Source: Acanthosepion esculentum (lineage: Eukaryota > Mollusca > Cephalopoda > Sepiida > Sepiidae). Taken from it: a DNA stretch of 64,000 nt. A program made the position numbers and the translations under genes. Within the stretch, counting starts at the first letter, position 1, and each line of letters starts with the position of its first letter. The notes under the pieces were generated by a model. It saw only the letters and a program-made list of their open reading frames with translations. It was not told where the DNA came from and ran no database searches. Where the stretch lies: contig OZ038500.1 in the NCBI GenBank assembly GCA_964036315.1, forward strand, positions 57,588,446 through 57,652,445, written 5' to 3'. This document shows, piece by piece, positions 11,373-22,560 of the stretch.

Positions 11373-11839
11373 TATCAATTATACATATAATAGCACTGTT
11401 CTGTTAGTAACTCTTGTAACAGTTACTGGACACTGTCTGCTTTAATTAAGAATTAACTTAGAATTTTGACCAGTACACGATTTGCTTGAATTTTGCGCAA
11501 TAATTAATTCTTCAAACGGTTACTTAGAATTTTTATGCTTGGGTTTAATAAATATAAATTAAATTTTAGTTTAACTAAATTAGTAGAATTTTTGAATAGA
11601 GTACCTAATAACATATTTAGGAACTTTTCTTTAACTGTACGCTTTTATTTATAATTTCCAAGCAGCACTGACGTCAAGGTTTCGTCATAATTAAATATAG
11701 GTGCTTTGAAAAAAAATGTGCATACGTAAAATTGGACTCTTCTGTCAGTGATTTATTAATTCCTGGGCAATAACAATCTCTGTCTTCCAGATTCTCAGTT
11801 TAGTTTTATAAAAAAAATGTTTATCTATTATATCTATAT
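11373..11839. other. AT-rich stretch, nothing recognised
   Basis: No coding or repeat signal beyond AT richness. Confidence 0.4.
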
Positions 11840-12420
11840 TCTTCTTCTTCAGGATATGGGCGATCATGGTTCTCCACAACTTCCTATTGTAGCTCTTCGT
11901 AGCGTCCGTGTTGTTGCCATAATTTGCCCACATTCCGCAATTATTTACAGAATTGCGTCTGGTAGGTTCTTCGTTCTATCCCCACTGTTCCTCTTGTTTT
12001 CCATATATCGTGAAAATGTCAAATTCTTGAAAATCTCCTTCTTAATTATAATAAATTTCGGCTGTCTCTTTCTGATTCTGAGTAAAAAATGTCTTTTTTG
12101 TTTATATTTACCGTATGATTTCATTCTCAGTCCATAGCATTCTCAGTAGCCTTCTGTAGAACAATATTTCTGATACCTCTCAATTCATTTGTGAAGAAAT
12201 TATTCAGTCTTCGCTACCTTATAGAAGAACTGATATTACATAACAGTTCATAACAGTTTCTTTATTTCTAATGCAATTTTCCTGTTTCTCAGGACTTTGT
12301 TTAATTTTTGGAAGGTACCATTTGCTATTCCAAATAACGCTTGGATTTTCTGTATCGCATGTTGCAACCACTGTTAAGACAATTCCAGGATATTCACACT
12401 TCTGTACTTGTTTGATTTTG
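11840..12420 (-). pseudogene. RTE-like LINE RT C-terminal relic
   Basis: The plus strand carries the complements of blocks also found at 36.3-38.7, 53.3 and 61.0 kb. In order these are ATGGTTCTCCACAACTTCCT (3' end), AGCCTTCTGTAGAAC (the Y-R-R-M/I-L block), and TTCTTTATTTCTAATGC with TAATTTTTGGAAGGTA (the K-x-L-x-K and A-x-x-F blocks). Stops and frameshifts occur throughout, so no translation is useful. The catalytic palm lies beyond the fragment. Confidence 0.65.
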
Positions 12421-13488
12421 GCATGAACAAGTTGTTGTTCACATCTTGAGTGTTTTTTATTTCTTGCTGATAAACATACATTCTGTATTCTTACAAGGGA
12501 TGGTTAAAATAACCCTAATTTGTCAGTAATGCTTTAATCAATTCGTGACGACATGCAAATATTTTCTTATTAATTATCATACATAAAATAATCTCCTTCT
12601 GTCAATAAACTTCCTGCCAACTTGCAATCATTTCTTCCTGATTTTCGATATATTTGCATCTATATGTTTGTTTGTGAGTACATCATTTCCTGGAGAAAAA
12701 AAATAAATCAACCTCAACCAGCCTCAAGAAACCATTATTTGAAAATATGATTTATTATAAGAAGAAAACGGCGACAATTTTATTTTAAAAAGTCTAAATT
12801 ATTTGCTTTTAAAAAGCAGTTTGTGTTTTCATAATTTTACGCCGGCGGAAAAAATAGAAATTCGAAGTCTAGCTTGGGCCAAATCCAGGCCCATTTTAAA
12901 AATACCAGAGGCCCACGTGAGAGCCATAGTATCCACGTTGAGAATCACTGGTTTAAATGTTAAAATTTACTATAAACATTTTTCCGATAAAAAAATTGAA
13001 AAACTTTGATTTATTATGAAGTTTTCCTTATGTTGTCATCAATAGTATACTTGAGTGAACAGAATATGATAAAAGTCAGCGAGAAATGGTGTCATTGTCG
13101 AGGCGGATGAGATTGTGATGCAGGTGGCACGAGAATCCAAAAGTGATTTTTGCTTACCATCAAAATTTTGTGTCTCACTACACATATGATTATTGGACTG
13201 AATCAAATTTGTTTTTCTAATCTGTGATATCATGACGAGTGTCGTTTTAATTCTCATTCGCGAACACGATTTCTTTCTCTTTTTCCATCTCTTAAATATA
13301 CCTACATATAAGCCTTCTCGCTTTCTACACCATGCGCACACAATGACAAGTACAGTTGGGAGGATCAATAGTTTTGTAGGATGAAAGCGTTATTTGATCT
13401 TTGATGTGTAATTTTTACTGTCAACGGGGAACGTTGAAATATTGGCATTACATTACCAGGGACGGAGGTTATGTTGAAATGTTAATAA
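12421..13488. other. Unassigned; one hAT-like terminus near 12951
   Basis: The sequence ending ACGTTGAGAATCACTG at about 12951, read in reverse, is CAGTGATTCTCAACGT, a typical hAT-superfamily end. I could not find a matching left end or an 8-bp target duplication, so no element is drawn. The rest shows nothing recognisable. Confidence 0.3.
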
Positions 13489-13587
13489 TGATTGAATAAT
13501 GCAAATACTTCATTAGGCAATATATTTATTTATTAGCATATGTAAATATTTGGCTGATTAGACCTACGTGCCAACTGTTATAAATAC

Positions 13588-13646
<59 letters not shown>

Positions 13647-13647
13647 C

Positions 13648-13687
<40 letters not shown>

Positions 13688-13856
13688 CAGAAATTTCAGG
13701 TATTTGTTTTCTACACACAAATCCCACACACACATATATCACGTTTACACTCCCATACTATTACTCAAACTCACGCATAGACGTAGACACACATGCACAG
13801 ATATATCTCGTACATATGCATAAACATAAATAATATATGCCGATAACACACACGCG

Positions 13857-13941
<85 letters not shown>

Positions 13942-14041
13942 AATACGTAAATAATGATTGAATAATGCAAATACCTTCATTGGACAATATATTTATTTTT
14001 TAGCATATGGAAATATTTGGCTGATTAGACCTACGTTCTAA

Positions 14042-14089
<48 letters not shown>

Positions 14090-14254
14090 AGACAGAAATT
14101 TCAGGTATTTGTTTTCTATTAGCTACACCCACGCATATAACGTTTACACTACCTCACTATTACTCAAACTCACGCATAGACGTTGACACACAGGCGCAGA
14201 GATATCTCGTACTTATGCATATACATAAATATATGCCTATAACACACACGCACA

Positions 14255-14305
<51 letters not shown>

Positions 14306-14352
14306 AGAGAGAGAGAGAGATAGATAGATAGATAAAAACAGATAAAATAATA

Positions 14353-14388
<36 letters not shown>

Positions 14389-14400
14389 ATTATATATATA
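13489..14400. repeat. Tandem duplication of a 450-bp microsatellite block
   Basis: Copy 1 (13489-13953) and copy 2 (13954-14400) share the same order of unique words: ATTGAATAATGCAAATAC, TTTGGCTGATTAGACCTACG, (TA)n, ACAGAAATTTCAGGTATTTG, ACTCAAACTCACGCATAGAC, TATATCTCGTAC, then (CA)n or (TA)n with (GATA)n. The simple repeats have changed length independently in the two copies. The open frames seen here are translations of TA, CA and GATA runs. Confidence 0.9.
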
Positions 14401-14551
14401 TATGCGTGTGTGTGTTTGTGGTGTAGGTATATATAATGTATCTGCAGATAAGATAGTGAAAAGGAGACTGTGTGAAACACACACACACACAGACACACAT
14501 ATATATATTTATATGTCTATATTTTTCTCTATCTCATCTACAAATGCACCA

Positions 14552-14589
<38 letters not shown>

Positions 14590-14745
14590 ACCAACGAGAA
14601 AAACAGAACGCCCGCATTTTATTTACCTATACCTATATTTTCTATTTGTATATATATATCTATATATGTATGAGTGTGTATGTGTGTGCCTGTGTTTGTG
14701 CCTCTGTGTGTGTGTGTGTGCGTATATATGTGTGTGTGTGTGTGT
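14401..14745. repeat. Mixed (TG)n, (CA)n and (TA)n tracts
   Basis: A mosaic of short dinucleotide tracts with about 80 bases of unique sequence near 14590-14640. No gene. Confidence 0.85.
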
Positions 14746-15044
14746 TTTAGCATTTGAGAAATAGAAATTCTTTATTTATTTGCATAGGTTAATTTATTTA
14801 ACTTGTTTTTATTTTGTATTATTTATTCTTTTCGTTTTTTGATGTTTTATTAAAGTAGTAAAGAAATTGGGGCGGATTTGCTTAGGTCGCTTATTTAATA
14901 GTTTGTTTAATTCTGGGATGATAATTAAAGCTATTTATTCGTCCAATGTTTAGATTGCTTACTGTAGTATATTCTGTTATTTTGGCGGGTCGGCAGTTTT
15001 TAATTTTTTTATAAAAATTATATATAAATATATTAATAGACGAC
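14746..15044. other. AT-rich stretch upstream of a LINE relic
   Basis: Nothing supported; probably decayed flank. Confidence 0.4.
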
Positions 15045-15387
15045 GTAAATCGCAGGGGTACTGGACCATACATGGCAACACAATTCTAAGCATGGACAAA
15101 TATTAGACTTATAGATATTCAAGATAGATTTCTGTGAGACAAATTGCCTCGCCCGAAAACGTGAAATGACTGACTTAGCATCTGCTCTAGCAATGGATTC
15201 AATATAATCTTTCCACCTCTTGTCAGCTGTGAACATTAGCGCGAGAAGTCTCAATGAGTCAATTTCCAGGAGGTTAGCATCAGCCATGAGGATTAAAGGC
15301 ATTGAGGGATCTCTCAGATCATTAATGAAGAGAATTTTAGTTTTGGAGGCGTTACAATTGACATATTGACATTTATATATATCCATT

Positions 15388-15398
<11 letters not shown>
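15045..15398 (-). pseudogene. Jockey-like RT thumb fragment
   Basis: The open minus-strand frame contains NASKTKILFI (after the lost YxDD), a FTADKRWKDYIESIA block and LNIYKSNICPCLELCCHVW followed by TPAIY. This is the thumb order of Jockey-clade RT, where S-I-R-P-x-L-E-Y-C-x-H-W is the hallmark. It is the very region deleted from the copy at 443-1515, and it stops short of the C-terminal tail. Both ends are truncated, and the frame itself is open for about 120 codons. Confidence 0.82.
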
Positions 15399-15926
<528 letters not shown>

Positions 15927-15999
15927 GTAAGGTAATGAAGTATTTGGTAATCCGTGTGGATAATTCCAGTGAGGATGTAATCGAGAGATTTCTGAAAAT

Positions 16000-16660
16000 C
16001 GAAAACGGACAAAATAAAATAAAATAAAAAATAAATAAATAAACAAAATGACAATAAAATAAGTAAAATAAATTAACCCAAACAAATTACCAAATCACGA
16101 AATAGAATAAAAATAAGAAAGAAAACCAATGAACCCAAATAAATAAAGTAAATAATAAACAAATTAGCAAACCTTTATGAACAAAATATTAGTTAGACTA
16201 TAAAAATCCAACCAAAAATCGGACGAAAAAAATAGCTAAAACTGTTATATAACGATAAAAAAAATACTACTTTACTTAAAAATCGAAAAGAGAAAATATA
16301 CAGTATAACAAATAAATAATAACAAGTAAAATAAATTAATCTAAATCCATCCAAATAAATAAATAAACTAACAAGCCGATCCCGATAATCAATAAAATAA
16401 GTACATGAAGTAATAAACCAATTAAAAAACTGTTCCCGCAAAAATAATAGTTAGAATAAACAACAACAATCAACCCAGAAATTGAATAAATAGCTTTATC
16501 TTCCCAAAGCAAAACAAAACTATTAAATAAGAGATATAAACAATTTTTACTACGTTAAAAACACCGATTAAAAAATAAATAAATAAATAAGATAAGAAAT
16601 ACAAAAAAATAAATAAATAAATAAAAACAAGCGAAATAATTTAACCCAAATAAATAAATA
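16000..16660. repeat. A-rich tandem block, roughly 270-bp period
   Basis: The phrase AAGTAAAATAAATTAA recurs near 16063 and 16325, with a diverged form near 16630. AATAATAGTTAGAATAAAC-like words also recur at related spacing, all within AAATAAATAAAT sequence. It is a strongly decayed tandem repeat. The long minus-strand frames here are low-complexity. Confidence 0.5.
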
Positions 16661-16877
16661 ACCGCCAAAATAGACTACCCACAATGTACAACTGACTCGT
16701 ATATATAAATAGCCGAGAAAAATAACAGCACTCGTGCCCAGACGATTGCATCTAGCATGAAACACTGTCGCCTCTAAGTGTTGACTTCTATGTTCACTTT
16801 TATATTTACACACGCTCTATCTCTGATATTGAGCACTTTATCCCATAAATAGAGCACATCTTAAGACTATATTTCAT

Positions 16878-17374
<497 letters not shown>

Positions 17375-17473
17375 TCTATATCTATCTATCTATCACTCAC
17401 TCTTTCTTTCTTTCTTTCTCTCTATAAATATATATATATATATATTTTAAATCCCTTCATATCTATCACTCCC

Positions 17474-17565
<92 letters not shown>
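17375..17565. repeat. (TCTA)n, (TTTC)n, (CT)n and (TA)n cluster
   Basis: Adjacent simple repeats, with a (CT)n run of about 20 units at 17477-17522 followed by (TA)n. Confidence 0.93.
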
Positions 17566-17568
<3 letters not shown>

Positions 17569-17569
17569 A

Positions 17570-17883
17570 ATGAAAATGGACAAAGTCCGAAAATTATCTT
17601 AAGACATTTTCATGTTTATACATTCTTTTTATAGATACAAATATTTAAGTAAATGCTCTGTTTATAATAAACAGTATTAAGCAACATTTACCGGCCTAAA
17701 AGTCTGAGAAATCTAAATTGAAAATATTCGTCCTCCGACAGGTATCGAACCTGTATCCTATACGGAACCGTCATATAGCCTGACGTGCCTTTAACCGATT
17801 GGGCCACAGTAGAGCGTTCTATAAAAAGAATGTATAAACATAAAAATGTTTTAAAATAAGAGTCGGACTTTGTCCATTTTCAT
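17570..17883. mobile_element. Foldback MITE with 65-bp terminal inverted repeats
   Basis: The ends 17570-17634 and 17819-17883 are reverse complements with few mismatches. Both contain AAAATGGACAAAGTCCGA or its complement and ACATTCTTTTTATAG. The roughly 185-base centre is the same tRNA-like repeat as in the foldback at 9974-10388. There is no transposase, so the element is non-autonomous. A (TA)n tract abuts the left end, which prevents a safe call of the target duplication and superfamily. Confidence 0.88.
17725..17815 (-). other. tRNA-like core of the MITE
   Basis: Read on the minus strand, TGGCCCAATCGGTTAAAGGC resembles a tRNA D-arm and pol III A box. ACAGGTTCGATACCTGT forms a T-arm with the B box GGTTCGATACC, the stem being ACAGG/CCTGT. 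The anticodon arm is irregular and the acceptor stem does not close, so this is SINE-type tRNA-derived sequence and not a tRNA gene. Confidence 0.75.
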
Positions 17884-18039
17884 AATGTGTGACGTAATGT
17901 GTTTATATTTGGATACGCCATGAGCAGATATGATTGTACGTGAGAGAATCATGGAAGATTGTAGTTTAAAGACAGTAAAATCGCACTATACGGTGTTCCC
18001 TGAGAACTGCTTTCTCAAATATAATAATATTTACTGATG

Positions 18040-18500
18040 AATGTCTTTGGGAAGTCGGCCATCCTCCATACAAGAAACATGGCTCAGCCTTCGGAAGCTG
18101 TGCTGTCTGAGCAGAATGAACATGGTTGTTAGTCCGGTGCGAGACAGAACTTCAGTTTTGAGCACTTTGTTCTTCCACGATATGCCAAGGATCCGGCCGA
18201 CATACCTCAAGTGAAAAGCATCCAGTCTCTTCTTTTTTTTTTACATATGCCGTCCATGCCACGTTCCTGTGAGAGTAAAGTGTACTGACGACGCAGGTAT
18301 TATAGACTGCAATCTGTGAGCGGGATTCGTAGGACTTTGAGATCAACAGTGACCACTGGGAGGACCTTGCTGCTGACCGTTCTGGGTGAAGAAGCACATT
18401 GACTAAGATATTAATATCAGCAGAGGAGAAACTTGACAACGCAACAGAAGACATGTGGACCCGCAGAAAAGAACCCTGTAGCTTAGACAACACAGAGACA
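18040..18500 (-). pseudogene. LINE reverse transcriptase C-terminal relic
   Basis: The minus-strand peptide carries IAVYNTCVVSTLYSHRNVAW, matching the VYKTCVLSTLLYGSETW block of RTE/CR1-type LINEs in molluscs. Then come CFSLEVCRPDPWHI (the H-L-R-C-L-R-x-I-L block, degraded) and, in another frame, RRLSHVSCMEDGRLPK (the R-W-L-G-H-V-x-R-M-x-D-x-R-I-P-K block). Frameshifts separate the blocks. The first catalytic motifs are absent. Confidence 0.8.
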
Positions 18501-19006
18501 ATTCACAGCTGTGATTGTGTGGCAGAAACTACCACTCGCGCACCGGCCTGTTCAGCCACAGGCGGCGATGTTCCAGAGGAGCAGATGGGTGAGACCAAAT
18601 CCATGGTCATTGTGACAGGCGGAGGCCTATAGATACTGATGAAGGCAGAGCTACACTGGATGGACTTAATGGCTAGATTTAGCTTTTTTATGGGAATAAT
18701 CAAGAAATAGACCAGAGTGGGAGTAAAATGGAGTATCGTTTTTTTAAGCTAGCATTGGCATCATACATGCGTATTTGCGCCAACGCTGAGGTCACCACTC
18801 CCCTCCATTTCACAATTGTAGTTCATGGTGACATTGAAAGCAGAATAGTGCAATGGTTTGTCTGGGACGTTGAGGTTACTGGTCTTTCATCTCAGATTTG
18901 AGGATTTATTTTTGAAGTTACCTTCTAGCCTTTACTTAAATAAGCAGGACCTACAAGGCAGTAGGTGGTTGTAATTCAGATTTTCCATGTCCTAGATTGG
19001 CTGTCA
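18501..19006. other. Probably decayed LINE flank
   Basis: This would be the upstream RT part of the relic at 18040-18500, but I cannot align it to known blocks with confidence. Confidence 0.3.
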
Positions 19007-19755
19007 CACAAGTCTATACGACCAAGTTTGAACAGTTACTTACTCATCAAAGCTATACGACCCAGTGTACCTGTTATTTACTCCTCAAAGCTAAACGTCC
19101 CAGTCTGTCCTGTTATTTACCCCTGTTATATACCCATCAAGGCTATACGAGTCAGTCTGTCCTATTATTTACTCATCAAGACTATACAGCCAGTCTGTCC
19201 TGTTATTTACTCATCAAGTCTATACGGCCCAGTCTGTCCTGTTATTTACCGATCAAAGCTATACGATTCAGTCTGTCCTGTTATTTACTCATCAAGTCTA
19301 TACGAGCCAGTCTGTCCTATTATTTACTCATCAAGTCTATACGAGCCAGTCGGTCCTGTTATTTACTCATGAAGGCTATATGACCCAGTCTGTCCTGTTA
19401 TTTACCCATCAAGGCTATACGAGCCAGTCTGTCCTATTAGTTACTCATCAAGGCTATACGGCCCAGTCTGTACTGTTATTTACTCATCAAGGCTATACGG
19501 CCCAGTCTGTCCTGTTATTTACTCATCAAGGCTATACGGCCCAGTCTGTCCTGTTATTTACTCAAGTCTATACGGCCCAGTCTGTCCTGTTATTTACTCA
19601 TCAAGGTTATACGGCCCAGTCTGTCCTGTTATTTACTCACCAAGGCTATACGGCCCAGTCTGTCCTGTTATTTACTCATCAAGGTTATACGGCCCAGTCT
19701 GTCCTGTTATTTACTCATCAAGTCTATACGACCCAGTCTGTACTGTTATTTACCC
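19007..19755. repeat. 39-bp minisatellite derived from a SINE tail
   Basis: About 19 head-to-tail copies of AAGGCTATACGGCCCAGTCT plus GTCCTGTTATTTACTCATC. One copy has lost eight bases near 19560. The same 39 bases occur once in the tails of the tRNA SINEs at 47240-47450, 48235-48405 and (complement) 60518-60680. A SINE remnant directly follows the array. Since 39 is divisible by three, the array reads as an open 13-residue peptide repeat (THQGYTAQSVLLF), which I do not regard as a gene. Confidence 0.95.
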
Positions 19756-19885
19756 AGAGAAGAGATGGATTCATATATTTCCCAAAGGTATAAGCCCGTA
19801 AGTGAAAATAAAGAACTCAGCTGGAATTCGAACTCAGTACTCCGATTCTTCAGTCCGAGCCGCAATCTATTTCTCTACTTTCCTT
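19756..19885 (-). mobile_element. tRNA-SINE remnant next to its own amplified tail
   Basis: Minus-strand body and head: the plus strand shows TTTCCCAAAGGTATAAGCCC, then AGCTGGAATTCGAACTCAGT (complement of the B box) and CCGAGCCGCAATC. It continues the SINE of which the 39-bp unit is the tail, so array and SINE form one locus. Confidence 0.8.
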
Positions 19886-20810
19886 GTAGGTAGTGAGATT
19901 ATAGCTCCCTTCAGATTTGCTCATTATGTCAAGATAAATACAGAGCAGTGTATTACTTTCTTGGATACGATATTTTTTTGAGTGGTAGACATGGCAAACA
20001 AGAAAATATGAATCTAAAGAATATATTCCTGTAAAATAATGTTCCTTCATGTTATTAAAAGATCACAGTTACCCACCTTGCCGAGAAATTCTTTTTCTTT
20101 TCAATGACATCAAATTAATGGTATGGCTTCCAGTCTCCCGGAAATTAATCCGACAGAAAACTTATTTTCCACGCTTAAAATAGAGGTATACAAAAATTAC
20201 CTATATGTTTTAGTCTTTTTCCCTAAAGAAAATTCCCTGTTACCCTTTGAATAATACAACCTTAGACCCAAATAAATTATTATCAATAGATTTATTTAGG
20301 ACTGATTTTATAAGCAGAACCTCATATGATATGCATGGTGTCCGTAAAGTGTTTTTTTTTTTTAACTTCCATAGGTTGAACATGGTTTTGTTGAAAGAAG
20401 AATGAATTGACGTTTTGTCTGGGGTACGTTAAAGGAGAAGGTTTACTGATTGATAATCACAGATGCAACACCCTTGGTTTGAATAAAGAATGAATGTGCT
20501 GAAATTAACGGTAATATGGAGTTACTGCATCGAGTTCACGCGAATCTTGAAAAGCGCATCAACAATCACAAATTATGGAAATCATATTGAAGATGTTATT
20601 TGTTAATAATACACTTCTATAAAATGTTGTAGAAAATTTGATTTCTTGAAAATATGCATTTTTGCTTATGTATCCCGACTGTTGTGGGGACCGTGTATTT
20701 AAAATTTAACGTTTCTTAACATTTAAGCATTTCGGGTATCTCACATTAAAACACCGGTTCCCTTACGTTGACCGAAGTTACACAACGTCGTTACAGCTCA
20801 CTATCTGGAT
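19886..20810. other. Unassigned AT-rich sequence
   Basis: No coding or repeat evidence. Confidence 0.4.
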
Positions 20811-21556
20811 CAGTGTTACTCAACTAGGCTTCTCGGGAACCCTAAGGTTCCGCAAAACGTCCCCATGAGTTCCGCGAGATCAGGTGAGATAAACTAATGC
20901 ACTTTAGATTTTTTATTTAATTTAATATACGTAATATTACTAAACACACAATATATTCTTGGTTATTGTAATATAGACATCATCCTATCTCAGCTATTAT
21001 GTTATTAAAAAATATAACAATCATTGGTTAATCTAGAGAAAGAAGTGAGAAAATTCGAGGAAGAAACATCAGATGAAAAAGTTTAGATTAGCGTTTCTTA
21101 AGCGGGATTCCCCAGAACCCTAATCTTCCGCAAAAAATCCCCAAGGATTACAGGTGAGATAAGGTATATAAATGAATTTTATTTAGCATTACCGAAAAAT
21201 TTGACAAAGGAGTATTAATTTTTCCTTAAACAAGTTATTCAAAAATATATACAGTGTAACCCGGATACAAGACAGATGTCGGGACCGGAGACGAAGTCTC
21301 TTATATCCGGGTTTCTCTTATATCCGGATTTGGTCTATTATATATACATTAACACAAGCTCTAATTTGGGACCAGAGAAAACCTCTCTTATATCCGGGTT
21401 ACACTGTACTATGATATTTACCACGTGAACTACGATGAAAATAAAATGAGAAGGATGTGGTACATAATTTTTTTTTTTTTTTTGGCGCAGGGGTTTCTTG
21501 AGACGTGTAAATTATTTTAAGGGTTACGCAATGGTAAAAAGGTTTAAGAAACGCTG
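20811..21556. mobile_element. hAT-like non-autonomous element
   Basis: The left end CAGTGTTACTCAAC and the right end, read in reverse, CAGCGTTTCTTAAACC resemble each other and hAT termini. The flanking octamers ATCTGGAT and ATCCAAAT agree at five of eight positions, as a worn 8-bp target duplication might. A second left-end-like sequence occurs at about 21090 (AGCGTTTCTTAAGCGG), so two related copies may be nested. No transposase. Confidence 0.5.
21252..21406. mobile_element. 155-bp pogo-like MITE
   Basis: The ends CAGTGTAACCCGGATA and, in reverse, CAGTGTAACCCGGATATAAG match, flanked by TA on both sides (21250-21251 and 21407-21408). CAGT termini with TA duplication fit the pogo/Tigger group of Tc1/mariner. 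The inside repeats TCTTATATCCGG. It sits within the hAT-like element, so it is the younger insertion. Confidence 0.85.
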
Positions 21557-21578
21557 ATCCAAATGGTTTAGTTAGTAT

Positions 21579-21640
21579 TGTTTTACGGAATATCAACATC
21601 AATGGGTTATTTAATGCCGACTAGATGTTTACAATAGATT
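21579..21640 (-). mobile_element. Tail fragment of the 400-bp SINE-like family
   Basis: The plus strand shows ACGGAATATCAACATCAATG then GGTTATTTAATGCC, the complement of the tail that ends the copies at 9.6 and 24.6 kb. Only the 3' end is left. Confidence 0.65.
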
Positions 21641-21877
21641 CCTATGAATAAAATATATATTTTTTGTAAGGAAACATTTTGTAGATCCGGTTTCATTGGT
21701 ATACTTCTGTATAGAGGTTTGTTGTTGAGTGTCTACTTTCATTGACGTATTCTTTTCAGATGCACGGTTTGTAGAGAAATTGATTTTGACATTCCCATTT
21801 TTGGTAGAGTCCGACTGTTTTGAGAAATTATATTATGTCACTCACTTTTACTTTCTTGAACAGCTGATATATATTGT

Positions 21878-22560
21878 TTATATTATATGTTTAATAGTAT
21901 ATGCTATTTTACATGCTTGTTGATCTTTGTTTAGTAAGTACGAGTTGGTTATTCTCGCATGGCCAATGTGTACGCGGGCCAGTACCACTTCTTCCTTACG
22001 AGATTTTCTGGGAGTTGAGTTCCATTCTCCTAGTTTGGGCTGAAATTCAAAGAGTTTATGGGGGGGGTTAAAGTCACAGTACCTTTGCCATTCCTTTTGG
22101 CTGTATTTTGTCATAACATTAAAATCTATGTATGGGATTTCGATGCTTGTGTCCATATTCAAATCTGAAGTCGGCTTGGTTGCTAGATCTGCTTCATTAT
22201 TACCTATAATGCCTATGTGGCTACGAATACAGCAGAGTTTGATGTCTTTATGCTTCTTAATAGCGCTCTTTTTGAAAAAAAAATCATAATGTGGGTCTTT
22301 GGGTTTTTTGGTTCCAAAGCCAATAGGGCGGATAGTTAGTTCGAACACAAAAGAAATTTTGTTTGTTTGCTCTCTGAGATAATGTTAACAGCTAGCTCGA
22401 TTGTATAAGACTCTGCCGTGAAAATAGATGTTACCCTTGAAAAGAACTTTTTTTTGTAATATTTTGGCTCACTTCCGCAAATCCTATCTTGTCCTCACGT
22501 TTTGACCCGTTTGTATAAATGGGTAATGATTAGTGAAGTTTGACAATATGTCTTGGAAAT
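21878..22560 (-). pseudogene. LINE RNase H domain and C-terminal tail
   Basis: The domain starts near 22517 with YTNGSKREDKIGFA, where the first catalytic Asp of YTDGS has become Asn. Further on come RSHIGIIGNNEADLATK (the S-H-x-G-I-x-G-N-E-x-A-D block carrying the last catalytic Asp), an LGEWNST block and VLARVHIGHARITNSYLL, typical of I-clade tails. A frameshift lies between the first and last blocks. The final 156 codons are open. Confidence 0.85.

Noticed and set aside
12811..12951. A complete hAT MITE ending at 12951
   Set aside because: The right terminus is good, but the candidate left end near 12811 has no matching inverted repeat and no 8-bp target duplication.
17725..17815. A functional tRNA gene
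   Set aside because: A and B boxes are present but the acceptor stem does not close and the anticodon arm is irregular. It lies in a MITE with a second copy at 10 kb.
18997..19793. Three plus-strand frames with a 13-residue repeat
   Set aside because: They are the 39-bp minisatellite. The parent SINE tail is non-coding.
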